64,000 bases of DNA from CAZMGB01 sp964565775 (lineage in GTDB: Bacteria; Chloroflexota; Dehalococcoidia; DSTF01; JALHUB01): assembly GCA_964565775.1 (NCBI GenBank), contig CAZMGB010000005.1:62001-126000 (forward strand). The letters are read 5' to 3'. Positions 24,549-33,903 of this stretch are shown piece after piece. The notes beneath the pieces are model-generated. The model was not told where the DNA came from, did no database searches, and saw nothing but the letters and a program-made list of their open reading frames with translations. Each line of letters begins with the position of its first letter. Position 1 is the first letter of the stretch. The position numbers were made by a program, and so were the translations under genes.

Positions 24549-25556
24549 CTATGCCCCTGGTCGCGCCGAAGTCACGCTCTCGGCCCGCAGGTCGGACTCG
24601 ACCATCATCTTCACCAACTCCTCGAACGAGACGGACGGCCGCCAGCCCAGTTTCTCCCGCGCCTTCGTGGCGTCGGCCCTCAGGTAGTCCACCTCAGCGG
24701 GCCGGTTGAACCGGGGGTCCTGGCGCACGTACTTCTGCCAGTCCAGACCGACGCAGCGGAAGGCGGCGTCGATGAACTCCCGCACCTCGTGTGACTCACC
24801 GGTGCCGATGACGTAGTCGTCCGCCTCCGGCTGCTGGAGCATGAGACGCATGGCCTTGACGTAGTCGCCCGCGTAGCCCCAGTCCCTGCGGGCGTCCAGG
24901 TTGCCGAGCACCAAGTCCTGCTGCTTGCCCGCCTTGATGCGGGCGACGGCGCGGCTTATCTTGCGCGTCACGAACTCCGGTCCGCGCCGAGGCGATTCGT
25001 GGTTGAAGAGGATGCCGCTGCAGGCGAAGATGCCGTAGCTCTCGCGGTAGTTCACAGTGATGTAATGCCCGTACACCTTGGCTACGCCGTAGGGGCTGCG
25101 CGGGTAGAAGGGCGTCTCCTCGTTCTGAGGGGTGATGCGGACTTTGCCGAACATCTCGCTGCTGGACGCCTGGTAGAAGCGGATGCCGCCGTCGGCCCGC
25201 CGCGAGGGCGAGACGCCGCTGGCGATGCGGATCGCCTCCAGCATGCGGAGGACGCCGAGGCCCGTCACCTCGCCGGTGAGTTCGGGCTGATTCCAGGAGA
25301 CCGGGACGAAGCTCACCGCCGCCAGGTTGTACACCTCGTCCGGCTTTACCCTCTGGATGCAGGCGATGAGAGACGCCTGATCCAGCAGGTCACCTTCTTC
25401 GATCTCCACGTCCGGCAGAAGCTCCTCGACCATGAGCCGCTTGGGGTTCGCCTGACCGCGGACAAGGCCATAGACCTTGTATCCAAGGGAGAGCAGGTGC
25501 TCGGCGAGATAGGTTCCGTCCTGGCCAGTGATACCCGTGATGAGCGCAGTCGGCAT
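24549..25556 (-). CDS. gmd: GDP-mannose 4,6-dehydratase
   Basis: 335 residues from ATG 25556, with GGAGGAGG upstream. The extended SDR fold is shown by ITGITGQDGTYLAEHLL, the active-site YxxxK in SPYGVAKVYGH, NHESPRRGPEFVTRKI and GNLDARRDWGYAGDYV, all strongly typical of Gmd. It makes GDP-4-keto-6-deoxy-mannose, the precursor of fucose, rhamnose and related deoxysugars. It lies at the end of a minus-strand glycosyltransferase cluster, which suggests deoxyhexose-containing surface glycans. Confidence 0.93.
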   Translation of the reverse strand: MPTALITGITGQDGTYLAEHLLSLGYKVYGLVRGQANPKRLMVEELLPDVEIEEGDLLDQASLIACIQRVKPDEVYNLAAVSFVPVSWNQPELTGEVTGLGVLRMLEAIRIASGVSPSRRADGGIRFYQASSSEMFGKVRITPQNEETPFYPRSPYGVAKVYGHYITVNYRESYGIFACSGILFNHESPRRGPEFVTRKISRAVARIKAGKQQDLVLGNLDARRDWGYAGDYVKAMRLMLQQPEADDYVIGTGESHEVREFIDAAFRCVGLDWQKYVRQDPRFNRPAEVDYLRADATKAREKLGWRPSVSFEELVKMMVESDLRAESVTSARPGA

Positions 25557-25732
25557 CGGCCCTCCTCCTCCCGGCGGCCCGTCAAGGGCGCGCGTGGCCC
25601 TATTCTAGCGAGTGGCGGCGTGGTGTGTCGAGGCCGTAGCGAGCGTTTGACACTGGGGGAGGCCTGCTGATATAAAGGGCTCGTGCCGCTCAGCGGCGCT
25701 CTCTCGAGCAGGTCTGCCAACAGGAGGCGACG

Positions 25733-25954
25733 GTGGAACAGAGGGACCTGGCCCGGCGTTCTCAGCTCTACGGAGTGATCATCTGCGCGGCGAGCGCCAT
25801 GACCGCCCTCGTCTTCCTCATCGGGGTGCTGCGCCGGAGCTACTGGGCGCTGGCCGGGCCGGTGGTAGTGGGCTTCCTGGGCGCTCTCTACGTCGCCTTC
25901 TGGATCGGTCGCGCTCTCGTCACGACACCCGTCGAGCCGCCCGCCGAGGACTAG
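25733..25954 (+). CDS. Small membrane protein, two helices
   Basis: 73 residues from GTG 25733, with AGGAGGCGAC upstream. Two hydrophobic segments (about 13-32 and 39-60) are joined by a short basic RRS loop, with a short acidic C terminus. No family recognised. The 3' end overlaps the convergent glycosyltransferase by 35 bases. Confidence 0.6.
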   Translation: MEQRDLARRSQLYGVIICAASAMTALVFLIGVLRRSYWALAGPVVVGFLGALYVAFWIGRALVTTPVEPPAED

Positions 25955-27194
25955 CGCCGGAGACCTCCTCGTAGAGCGCCAGCGTCCTGAGCGCAGTCTG
26001 ACGCCACGTGAACTGCTCCTCCACGCGCGCCCGGCCCGCCTCTCCCATCCTTTGCCGCAGCGCCGGATCCGCCATCAGCTCGCGTATCGCCCCGGCGAGA
26101 GCGTGCGCGTCGGCGGGCGGGACGAGCCGCCCCGTAACGCCGTTCTCTATCACCTCCGGAAAGGCGCCGGCGCTCGTCGCCACGACAGGCAGGCCGCAGG
26201 CCATCGCCTCGGCGGCGGGCAGGCCGAAACCTTCGTACAGCGACGGCGACACCACCAGCTCCGAGCGCTGGTAGCGGCGCACCAGCTCCTTCAGCGGCAC
26301 CCGCCCCAGGAAAGTCACCCGCTCTCCAAGCTCCCACTCCTCCACCAGCCGCGGCACCAACTCCAGCTCCTCCCGTGGCCGGTCGATGAAGGTGAGACGG
26401 AAGTCGACCTCGTCCTTCAGCAGGTGGAGCGCTTCCAGGAGATAGCGCGCCCCCTTGTTGCGGTCCTCCGAATTGCCGACCCAGAGTATGCTGTTCGGCT
26501 CTTTGCGGACGCGCCCCGACGGACGGAACGTCTCCGTGTCTACGCCGTCGTGGATCACGGCCACCTGCCGTCCGGGAAGCCGGAACGCTTCCGCCACCGA
26601 AAGGGCGGAGTTGCCGGAGCCTGTGATGATGCGGTCGAGCCGGCGCGCCACCAGCTCCTGCATGAAGAAGGGATAGAAGACCACCCGCCGCACCTTCTCC
26701 CGGACGCTCCTCGCCTGGATGACGCTGTTGCGGCGGTCGATGGCCAGAGGATGGTGGATGTTGGCGACGACGGGCAGGCCCATCGCCCTGACGAGAAGGC
26801 TGCCGTAGCCGAGCACCTGAACGTCGTGGACGATGTCGAAACGCCCGCTTGCGGCCAGCTCGCGGAAGCGTTCGTAGGCGCGCATGCTGAAGGCGGCCAT
26901 CACCGAGAACATGCCGAACCGACTGGTGGCGAGCTCGTAGAAGTTGAGGGGGCGGAAGAAGTCGCTGGGGCGGCGCCCGTAGAAGAAGAAATGCCCCGTC
27001 TCGAGCAGCCGGTAGACGCTGTAGCTCGGTAGCTTGTGGACAACGACGCCATCGGCCGTATCCGGATAAGGCGGGCCGACGATGACGTGCACCTCGACGC
27101 CCAGGTCGGCCAGCTCCCGCGTCACGTTCGAGAGGTAGACCCCCTGGCCGCCGGAGTACATGTTTCCCTGGTGGAGAAGAAAGCAGACCCTCAT
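25920..27194 (-). CDS. GT4-family glycosyltransferase (paralogue 1 of 3)
   Basis: 424 residues from ATG 27194. GT-B fold: the N-terminal MRVCFLLHQGNMYSGGQGVY acceptor-side motif is shared with the two sister genes, and the donor-binding C-terminal domain has SPSLYEGFGLPAAEAMACG with the ExxGLPxxE arrangement of GT4 retaining enzymes. It starts 2 bases after the end of the previous glycosyltransferase, so it is in the same operon. Probably transfers a sugar from a nucleotide-sugar to a lipid-linked or surface glycan. No signal peptide. Confidence 0.9.
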   Translation of the reverse strand: MRVCFLLHQGNMYSGGQGVYLSNVTRELADLGVEVHVIVGPPYPDTADGVVVHKLPSYSVYRLLETGHFFFYGRRPSDFFRPLNFYELATSRFGMFSVMAAFSMRAYERFRELAASGRFDIVHDVQVLGYGSLLVRAMGLPVVANIHHPLAIDRRNSVIQARSVREKVRRVVFYPFFMQELVARRLDRIITGSGNSALSVAEAFRLPGRQVAVIHDGVDTETFRPSGRVRKEPNSILWVGNSEDRNKGARYLLEALHLLKDEVDFRLTFIDRPREELELVPRLVEEWELGERVTFLGRVPLKELVRRYQRSELVVSPSLYEGFGLPAAEAMACGLPVVATSAGAFPEVIENGVTGRLVPPADAHALAGAIRELMADPALRQRMGEAGRARVEEQFTWRQTALRTLALYEEVSGASPRRAARRVS

Positions 27195-27196
27195 GC

Positions 27197-28516
27197 TCAG
27201 CTACGTGTGCGACAACGCCATGGATCGCGAGGAAGCGCCGCGGGCGTCGCGGCATCACGCTCCTCCGCACGACGGCGGCCCAGCACCTCCTCGTAGAGCT
27301 GCACGGTGCGGCGGGCGGTCTCCCGCCAGGTGAACCGCTCCTCGACCCTCCGCCGGCCGGCCTCGCCCATGCGACGGCGGAGCTCGGGATCGGCCAGAAG
27401 GCGGCGGATGGCGCCGGCCAGCGCCCGCGGGTCGCCCGGCGCCACCAGGATGCCCGTCACGCCGTCCTCGATCACCTCCGGGAAGGCGCCGGCGCTCGTC
27501 GCGACAACGGGCAGGCCGCAGGACATCGCCTCGGCGGCGGGGAGGCCGAAGCCTTCGTACAGCGACGGCGACACCAGCACCTGCGAGCGCCCATACAGCC
27601 GCACCAGCTCCTCGCGGGAGACACGGCCCGTATAGGTGACACGGCCATCGAGCCCTGACTTCCTGACCAGCGGCGGCACGACCTTCAGGTCCTTCTCCTC
27701 CCGGTCCACCAGCGCCAGTCTGAACGGCACCTCGTCCCGCAGCAGGGCCAGGGCCTCGATAAGGTAGAGCGCCCCCTTGTTGCGGTCCTCCGAGTTGCCG
27801 ACGAAGATGAGGCTGTTGGGCTCCCTCTCCACGCCGGCCGGGGGCCGAAAGAGCTCGGTGTCGACGCCATCGAGGATGGCACGGATGCGCTCCCGCGGTA
27901 TGTCCATCACCTGGCTGATGGAGCGGGCGGAGTTCTCGGAGCCCGTGATGATGCGATCGACCCGGCGCGCGACCACCTCCTGCATGACCCAGGGGTACCA
28001 GAGGAGAGCGCCCAGGCGGTGTCGCAGGTGGACGGCCTGGGCCAGGCTGTTGCGCCGGTCGATGGCGAGCGGGTGATGGATGTTCGCCACAACGGGCAGG
28101 CCGCGCCTCTTCATCAGGAGGATGCCATAGGCCAGCGTCTGATTGTCGTGGATGAGGTCGAAGGGGCGCCCGCGCGACAGCTCGCTCACCTTGGCGTAGG
28201 CGCGCAGGCTGAACGTCAGGAAGAGGGAGGCAAGAGTGAAGCGGGTCGACACGAACTCGTAGAAATTGACCGGGTGCAGGAACTCGAAAGGGCTGGTGCG
28301 GAAGCGGAACTCGTCGAGGCCGTCCAGGAAGCTCCAGAAGCTGTAAGTCTTCAGGCGATGCAGGTTCACGCCTTCGCCCACCTCCGGGTAGGGGCGCCCG
28401 GCGATGACGTGCACCTCGTGACCGAGGCGGACAAGCTCGCGGCTGACGTAATGGAGGTAGACGCCCTGCCCGCCCGAGTACATGTTCCCCTGGTAGGCGA
28501 TGAAGGCTATGCGCAC
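27197..28516 (-). CDS. GT4-family glycosyltransferase (paralogue 2 of 3)
   Basis: 439 residues from ATG 28516. Same family and layout as its neighbours: MRIAFIAYQGNMYSGGQGVY at the start, NIHHPLAIDRRNSL, SEDRNKGALYLIEAL, and SPSLYEGFGLPAAEAMSCG. The shared N-terminal motif and HHPLAID segment show all three arose by duplication. It is flanked by the methyltransferase pair and glycosyltransferase 1 with gaps of 19 and 2 bases. Donor and acceptor unknown. Confidence 0.9.
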   Translation of the reverse strand: MRIAFIAYQGNMYSGGQGVYLHYVSRELVRLGHEVHVIAGRPYPEVGEGVNLHRLKTYSFWSFLDGLDEFRFRTSPFEFLHPVNFYEFVSTRFTLASLFLTFSLRAYAKVSELSRGRPFDLIHDNQTLAYGILLMKRRGLPVVANIHHPLAIDRRNSLAQAVHLRHRLGALLWYPWVMQEVVARRVDRIITGSENSARSISQVMDIPRERIRAILDGVDTELFRPPAGVEREPNSLIFVGNSEDRNKGALYLIEALALLRDEVPFRLALVDREEKDLKVVPPLVRKSGLDGRVTYTGRVSREELVRLYGRSQVLVSPSLYEGFGLPAAEAMSCGLPVVATSAGAFPEVIEDGVTGILVAPGDPRALAGAIRRLLADPELRRRMGEAGRRRVEERFTWRETARRTVQLYEEVLGRRRAEERDAATPAALPRDPWRCRTRS

Positions 28517-28535
28517 CTATGGACTCCGATCCGCC

Positions 28536-29297
28536 TCAGGCGGAGGGCTTGCGGCTGTAGAGGACGATGCTCTTGGGTATGACGTAGTTGCCCAGTTCCT
28601 CCAGCCGGTCGAAGAAGGCCGAGCGGCGGGTGGAGCGGGCGTCGAGGAAGCGGCGAAACGACCGGGTGATGGGCCGCTCCTTCCACCCGTCGCGAATGCC
28701 GATGCGCATGAGCCAGTACACCGTCTCCATCGAGTGCCGGTAGCGGACCGCGTACGGCCTCAAGCCCCCCTCCCGCAACCTCTCGGCGATCTCGCGTCGC
28801 CGGTAAACGCGCACGTGCCCGCCCGGCGCGTTGCGGTACACCGACGAGATGCGCCAGAAGATGCTTTCGCTCACGAAGTCGGGCACGCTCACGGCCACGC
28901 TGCCCCCCGGCTTGAGCACGCGCACCAGCTCCCGCACCAGAGCGCGATCGTCCGGCACGTGCTCGAGCGTTTCGGCGCAGATCACCCTGTCGAAGGTGCC
29001 GTCGCCGAAGGGGAGCTTGAGCCCCTCGCCGAGAAGGAAGTCCACGTTGCCGCGCACCTCGCCCATCCCGCGCAGGAGGCCGAGGTAGTTACGGGCCTTC
29101 CACAGCTCTTCGACCTGGATGTCGGCGGCCACCACGTGACACTCGCGGCGGCTGGCCTCCAGCATGTGACGCCCCGTGCCGGCCCCCGCGTCGAGGACGA
29201 AGTGACCGGGCCCTACGCCCAGGAGGTCCAGGTCTATGGCGTGCATTCGGTCCAAGTGACGGCTCCCGACGGTCGCCAAGTCCGCCCCGTTCGCCAC
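28536..29297 (-). CDS. SAM-dependent methyltransferase, class I (paralogue B)
   Basis: 253 residues from GTG 29297, 4 bases after the stop of methyltransferase A. SAM-binding FVLDAGAGTGRHMLEA, acidic loop VAADIQ, and CAETLEHVPDDRALVRELVR are classical motifs I-III. A C-terminal HSMETVYWLMR segment parallels HSIQSVYWFFR of its neighbour, showing duplication. Probably O-methylates or modifies a sugar or lipid carrier in the surrounding glycan pathway. Confidence 0.85.
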   Translation of the reverse strand: MANGADLATVGSRHLDRMHAIDLDLLGVGPGHFVLDAGAGTGRHMLEASRRECHVVAADIQVEELWKARNYLGLLRGMGEVRGNVDFLLGEGLKLPFGDGTFDRVICAETLEHVPDDRALVRELVRVLKPGGSVAVSVPDFVSESIFWRISSVYRNAPGGHVRVYRRREIAERLREGGLRPYAVRYRHSMETVYWLMRIGIRDGWKERPITRSFRRFLDARSTRRSAFFDRLEELGNYVIPKSIVLYSRKPSA

Positions 29298-29301
29298 TCG
29301 C

Positions 29302-30024
29302 TCAGCTCGGGGACGACTCGGGCTTCCTGCCGTAGAGGATCATGTCCTTGCCGATGACCAGATCGGCGACCGACTCAGCCAGCTCCAGCATCCGCAGCCG
29401 TCGCCGGTGGTGGTACCAGTTGATGAAGTGCTGAAGCAGCCTCACGAAGATGAAGTTCTCGTTGTTCTTGCCGAAGAGACATCGGAAGAACCAGTAGACG
29501 GACTGAATGGAGTGGCGGTAGCGCCGCGTGTGGAGCTCCAGCCCGTTGCCCTCCAGCGCGCGGGCGGCCTCGCCCGGCCGGTAGATGCGCACATGACCGC
29601 CCGGCGTGTGCCAGTACTCCCAGGAGAGACGCCAGAACACGCGCTCCGGCAGGTAGTTGGGCACGCTGACGGCGATCTCGCCGCCGCCTCGAAGGACGCG
29701 CGCCAGCTCCCGCATGCCCTGCCGGTCGTCCGGGATATGCTCCAGCACCTCGGTGCACATCACCCTGTCGAACGCCCCATCGCGGAACGGGAGGAACTGG
29801 GCGTCAGCGACGATGAAGTCTGCGTGGCCCCGAGCAATCTTGCGGCGCTGCTTGTCTGCCAGCATCCAGCGGGCGCGCAGGAGGTCATGCCGGCTCAGGT
29901 CCACGCCCACGGTGTAGCAGGGCCAGAGACACGCCTCGATGGTGTGGCGACCGGAGCCGCAGCCCAGATCCAGCACCCGCTCCCCCGGCTGGATGCGAAA
30001 GTGGCGCCTGAAGTCGATACTCAC
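29302..30024 (-). CDS. SAM-dependent methyltransferase, class I (paralogue A)
   Basis: 240 residues from GTG 30024. Motif I VLDLGCGSGRHTIEA, then GVDLSRHDLLRARWML, CTEVLEHIPDDRQGM and GGGEIAVSVPNYLPERVF. It shares the GGHVRIYRPGE and HSIQSVYWFF regions with methyltransferase B. It is sandwiched between glycosyltransferase genes with spacers of 20 and 4 bases, so a glycan- or carrier-modifying role is inferred from context. Confidence 0.85.
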   Translation of the reverse strand: MSIDFRRHFRIQPGERVLDLGCGSGRHTIEACLWPCYTVGVDLSRHDLLRARWMLADKQRRKIARGHADFIVADAQFLPFRDGAFDRVMCTEVLEHIPDDRQGMRELARVLRGGGEIAVSVPNYLPERVFWRLSWEYWHTPGGHVRIYRPGEAARALEGNGLELHTRRYRHSIQSVYWFFRCLFGKNNENFIFVRLLQHFINWYHHRRRLRMLELAESVADLVIGKDMILYGRKPESSPS

Positions 30025-30043
30025 TATGTTGTCGGGCGTAACG

Positions 30044-31345
30044 CTACCTCCCGGCGATCGGCGCCACGGGCTGCGAGGCCGCTCGTGGTGTCGCCGCCGA
30101 CCGGCCCGAGAGCACCTCCTCGTACACCGCCACCACCTCCTGGGCAGCGCGGCGCCAGTCGAAGCGCTCCCGAACGCTGCGGCGGCCTTCCCGACCGAGC
30201 CGGTCGCGTAGGTCGGGGTCGGCCATGAGGAGCCGGATGCCCTCCGCCAGGGCCACGGGGTCAGCGGGCGGCACCAGCCAGCCCGTGACCCCGTGGTCGA
30301 CGACCTCGGGGAAGGCGGGAGCCGTGGTCGCGACGACCGGCACGCCGCAGGCCATGGCCTCGGCGGCGGGCAGGCCGAACCCTTCGTAGAGGGACGGCGA
30401 GACGGCCAGCTCTGCCCGATTGTAGAGCCTCACCAGTTCATCAGTGGTCACGCGGCCGGTGAACGTCACGCGCGTGTGGAGCCCATACTCTCGCACCAGA
30501 CGCGGGGCCAGCTTCAGATTGCTCTTCTTGTTGTCGACGAGCGTCAGGTGGAAGTCGACATCGTCGCGCAGGAGCCGCAGCGCCTCCAGGAGGAAGCGCC
30601 CGCCCTTGTTCCGATCCTCGGAGTTCCCCACGTAGAGGATACCGCCCGGCTCCTTGGCCACGTCCTCCAGGGGCCGGAACGTCTCGCTGTCGATGCCGTT
30701 TTGCACCACCCTCATCGCTTCGGGCGGAATGCCGAATGCTTCCCCCACCGACCGGGCCGAAGCCTGCGACACCACTATGATCCTGTCCAGCCGCCGCGCC
30801 ACCACCTCCTGCATCACCCAGGGGAACCAGAGCATCCGCCGCGCCTTCTCGTAGACGCTGGCCGACTGGGCCAGGCTGTTCTTGAAGTCGATGGACAGCG
30901 GATGGTGGACCGTCGCGATGACGGGATAGCCCAGCCCCTTCAGCAGCAGCGCCCCGTAGCTCAGCGTCTGATTGTCGTGGATGACATCGAAGCGGTGTTG
31001 CCGGGCGAGCTCCTTGACGGCGACGTAGGCGCGTAAGCTGAAGGTCAGTAGCAGCGACGACAGGGCGACGCGCGTCGACACCAGCTCGTAGAAGTTGACG
31101 GGGTGGAAGTACGTCAGGGGGTTGCGCTGAAACAGGAACTCCTTCTTGTAGTGGTGGTAGCTCCAGAAGCTGTAGGTCTTCAGCTCGTGCGCCACGACCG
31201 CCCCGTCGAGGGCGGGGTAAGGGGGCGCGGCGACCACGTGAACCTCGTGGCCGAGGCGGGCAAGCTCCCGGGTGAGGTAGTAGGTGTAGATCCCCTGCCC
31301 GCCCGAGTACATGTTGCCCTGGTACATCAGGAAGCAGATCTTCAT
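30044..31345 (-). CDS. GT4-family glycosyltransferase (paralogue 3 of 3)
   Basis: 433 residues from ATG 31345. Starts MKICFLMYQGNMYSGGQGIY, has VHHPLSIDFKNSL, GNSEDRNKGGRFLLEAL and SPSLYEGFGLPAAEAMACG, matching the two other copies. It is the first gene of the GT4-MT-MT-GT4-GT4 block. The cytoplasmic GT-B enzyme probably adds successive sugars of one repeat unit with its sisters. Confidence 0.9.
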   Translation of the reverse strand: MKICFLMYQGNMYSGGQGIYTYYLTRELARLGHEVHVVAAPPYPALDGAVVAHELKTYSFWSYHHYKKEFLFQRNPLTYFHPVNFYELVSTRVALSSLLLTFSLRAYVAVKELARQHRFDVIHDNQTLSYGALLLKGLGYPVIATVHHPLSIDFKNSLAQSASVYEKARRMLWFPWVMQEVVARRLDRIIVVSQASARSVGEAFGIPPEAMRVVQNGIDSETFRPLEDVAKEPGGILYVGNSEDRNKGGRFLLEALRLLRDDVDFHLTLVDNKKSNLKLAPRLVREYGLHTRVTFTGRVTTDELVRLYNRAELAVSPSLYEGFGLPAAEAMACGVPVVATTAPAFPEVVDHGVTGWLVPPADPVALAEGIRLLMADPDLRDRLGREGRRSVRERFDWRRAAQEVVAVYEEVLSGRSAATPRAASQPVAPIAGR

Positions 31346-31459
31346 GTCGAATCTCCCCGTGAGGGACGAGCAAGGGAATCTTACCGGAGCGGCTGGCCCG
31401 GCGTCTACAGCGCGACAGCCCCCTCGCGAGGAGACAGCATGGGTGGAGACGGACGCTGC

Positions 31460-32725
31460 CTAGCTAGTAGCGTAGGCGAGGCACCTGATGTTGAGGCCGA
31501 TCGTCGCCCCAAAGACGCGCAGCCGGTAGCCGCCCTGCTCGTCGAGCCAGACGCAGACCTGGCGGCCCCGGTACTCCCGGCCGTCAGTGGAGAGCCTGTC
31601 CACCATCCCCTCGCACCCCTCCGTGCCTGCCTGCCGGTCAGGCGGGCCGCCGTTGAACACCAGCACCCCGCCGCTGCCGGCGTCCGCGAAGTCAGCGCGG
31701 GACAGCTCTCTGGTCTCGACGTAGAGGAGGAGAGAGCGGGCCTCCACTGGCAGATCGAAGTCCGCGCGAGCATTGGCGCGGTACTCGCCGACGGCGAATG
31801 GCGCGTTCACGGCCCAGCCATGGCGGCTGGCGCGCACCCATGGAGTCATGTCAGTCGGCCCTCCTTCTGAGCCCGCCCGTCCGGCAGGCAGGTCGGCGGG
31901 GATGCGCACGCCGGCGATCGCACCCCACAGCTCGGGTCGCTCCCCCTCGATATGCTCGAAGCTCCACCAGGAGAGCATACGCGCCCCACGGCGTATCGCC
32001 TCCGCCGCCCAGCGCGAAAGCTCGTCGGCGGTGACGCTGCCGTAGGCCCCGCCCGCCGGCGCGATGGGAATGTCGGTGAGCCCTTCGGCGGCGAAGGCGT
32101 CGTAGCAGAGCTCCAGCGCCCGTTCCGGCCCCACGCCCATCGCGTTGTGATAGGCCTGAGGCACAACCGCCTGACAGCTCCGCTGGAACACCCGGTAGGG
32201 CAGCCGCCGATGATAGTCGGGTTGAGCCAGGGGGGCGTAGAGGATGGGGAAGTCGGGCCCATCGGCGGCTCGTAGGGCGGACATGTAGCGCTCCGCGTTC
32301 GCGAAAGGGTCGGCGCCTTGTACCTCGTACTCCGCCTCGACGTCGACGACGTACAGGTCCGGGCCGCGATAGGAGGGGTGGGGCCGCTCCGTGATGAAGC
32401 GAACGGCCACTTCGGCCTCCTCGACCGCTGTGCCCTTGAGGTCGCCGTAGATGATGGTCGGGCTATCGCAGCCGTAGACATAGCCCCAGCAACCCACCTT
32501 CAGCCCCTCCTCCTGAAGGGCCTGCACGATCTCCCACACGGGCCGTCGGCCGCGGTTGTCCGCTTGCCCGAAAGGGTGGCCGCCGTCGTCGCTCTTCACA
32601 AAGACGCCGATGCAGCCCGCATCACGGATTCGGCGAGCGACGGCCGTGGCGTCGCCGCCGAGGCAGCGGCACCAGTTCCAGACCCAGATCCACTTGCCCC
32701 GAAGGAGGCTGTGCTCAGCCATCAT
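31460..32725 (-). CDS. Uncharacterised TIM-barrel-like protein
   Basis: About 421 residues from ATG 32725 (ATG 32722 directly follows; an upstream frame adds 27 residues). The first 270 residues read like a (beta/alpha)8 glycoside-hydrolase-type barrel: KWIWVWNWCRCLGG, GCIGVFVKSDDGG, GLKVGCWGYVYG, LYVVDVEAEYE, VVPQAYHNAMG and MLSWWSFEHI, with acidic residues at strand ends. The remainder is a beta-rich domain of about 140 residues. I cannot assign a family. It lies upstream of the GT4 block and may act on glycans. It has no signal peptide. Confidence 0.55.
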   Translation of the reverse strand: MMAEHSLLRGKWIWVWNWCRCLGGDATAVARRIRDAGCIGVFVKSDDGGHPFGQADNRGRRPVWEIVQALQEEGLKVGCWGYVYGCDSPTIIYGDLKGTAVEEAEVAVRFITERPHPSYRGPDLYVVDVEAEYEVQGADPFANAERYMSALRAADGPDFPILYAPLAQPDYHRRLPYRVFQRSCQAVVPQAYHNAMGVGPERALELCYDAFAAEGLTDIPIAPAGGAYGSVTADELSRWAAEAIRRGARMLSWWSFEHIEGERPELWGAIAGVRIPADLPAGRAGSEGGPTDMTPWVRASRHGWAVNAPFAVGEYRANARADFDLPVEARSLLLYVETRELSRADFADAGSGGVLVFNGGPPDRQAGTEGCEGMVDRLSTDGREYRGRQVCVWLDEQGGYRLRVFGATIGLNIRCLAYATS

Positions 32726-32799
32726 GCCTATCGTAGGCGGATCGAGGCGAAGCCCCGAGGGGAAGGTGACACTCAGAACGCGGCCCCGCAACGGCGTCG

Positions 32800-32862
32800 C
32801 CCTCACCCCGACACTTCGGATCTCCCCTCTCCCGCCAGTGGGAGAGGGGCCGGGGGTGAGGG
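32800..32862. repeat. Nested palindromic repeat, CCCTCACCCC/GGGGTGAGGG type
   Basis: Outer arms CCCTCACCCC (32800-32809) and GGGGTGAGGG (32853-32862) enclose CCCCTCTCCC (32824-32833) and GGGAGAGGGG (32840-32849). It is a diverged copy of the palindrome at 22449-22501 and overlaps the extreme upstream frame of the barrel protein, supporting the internal start chosen there. Confidence 0.7.
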
Positions 32863-32929
32863 TGGATTGAGAGACCCTTCGCTTCGCTTGCCTGCGGGGT
32901 CAGGCGGGAGCTCCGCCCCGGCGGGCCGC

Positions 32930-33784
32930 TTACGCACCCCGTCTGGAGCGTAGGGACGCGGGGGAGCGGCCGGCCCAGAAGTCGAGGAGCTCGGGAGAGT
33001 TGTCGGTGACCACAGCATCGACGCCGGCCAGGCGGAGGCGCTCCCACTCGGCGGGGTCATTGGGCGTGGCGCAGTAGATCTCGAGGCCCATCCGGTGGCC
33101 CAGCTCCACGACCCTGGGGTTCACGTCCTCGGGACAAAGGGAGATACCAGCGGAGCCCAAGGAGAGGGCTACCTCAAACTCGCGCTCGGCGGGCAACCGA
33201 TGGAGGCCCCTGCTAAGAAAGGCGCCGGCGATCTGCGGCGCCAGCTCGTGGAACGTCCTGATCACCGAACGGGCAAACGACCAGATCCAGACCCACTCCC
33301 CTGCGCCCAGCCGCCGGATCACCGCCAGCACCTCCCGTTCCATCCCTTCCGGCTTCACCTCGATGGCGAGAAGGCGATCGCCGCGCGTCTCCTCCAGGAC
33401 TTCCTCAAGCGTGGGCACACGTTCCCGCGAAGACGTGGCGCTGGAGCTGTCCGAGCGCATCCACAGCCGCCTTATCTCTGAGAGGGTAAGGCTGCTGACG
33501 GCCCCGCTGCCGTCCGTCGTCCTGTCCACGTTCTCGTCGTGCATCAGCACGGGGACGCGGTCCGCAGTCAGATGGACATCGATCTCTATGCCCTCGACGG
33601 GCAGGGCAAGGGCAGCGCGAACGGCGCCCAGCGAGTTCTCTACCGCTCCAGCGCAGTGACCGCGGTGGGCGATGAGGAGGGGCCTGCTATCGGGTGGCTC
33701 GGATTCCGGCAATGAATCGGCAGTGCAGAAGCGGCCCAGTTGCCGCCTACGATAGAGATTACAGCCTGCACCCAGGGAACGCAA
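32930..33784 (-). CDS. Glycerophosphodiester phosphodiesterase family protein
   Basis: Up to 284 residues from TTG 33784; TTG 33712 would give 260 and neither has a ribosome site, so the start is open. The GDPD domain begins PLLIAHRGHCAGAVENSLGA, with catalytic His in HRG and the metal-binding GIEIDVHLTADRVPVLMHDE (Glu, Asp), then TDGSGAVSSLTL. It hydrolyses glycerophosphodiesters to glycerol-3-phosphate and alcohol. No signal peptide is clear. It is the first gene of the minus-strand run leading into the GT4 block. Confidence 0.85.
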   Translation of the reverse strand: MRSLGAGCNLYRRRQLGRFCTADSLPESEPPDSRPLLIAHRGHCAGAVENSLGAVRAALALPVEGIEIDVHLTADRVPVLMHDENVDRTTDGSGAVSSLTLSEIRRLWMRSDSSSATSSRERVPTLEEVLEETRGDRLLAIEVKPEGMEREVLAVIRRLGAGEWVWIWSFARSVIRTFHELAPQIAGAFLSRGLHRLPAEREFEVALSLGSAGISLCPEDVNPRVVELGHRMGLEIYCATPNDPAEWERLRLAGVDAVVTDNSPELLDFWAGRSPASLRSRRGA

Positions 33785-33903
33785 TCGGCGGGCTTGCGCC
33801 GCGACGGTTGGCGGCCTAGTATACTAACGCCCCGTCCAGAGGGGCTGCTTCCGCATCGGATACGTCGTCGGGGGCTACAAAGCCTTGCCAGCGAAGTGAG
33901 AAG

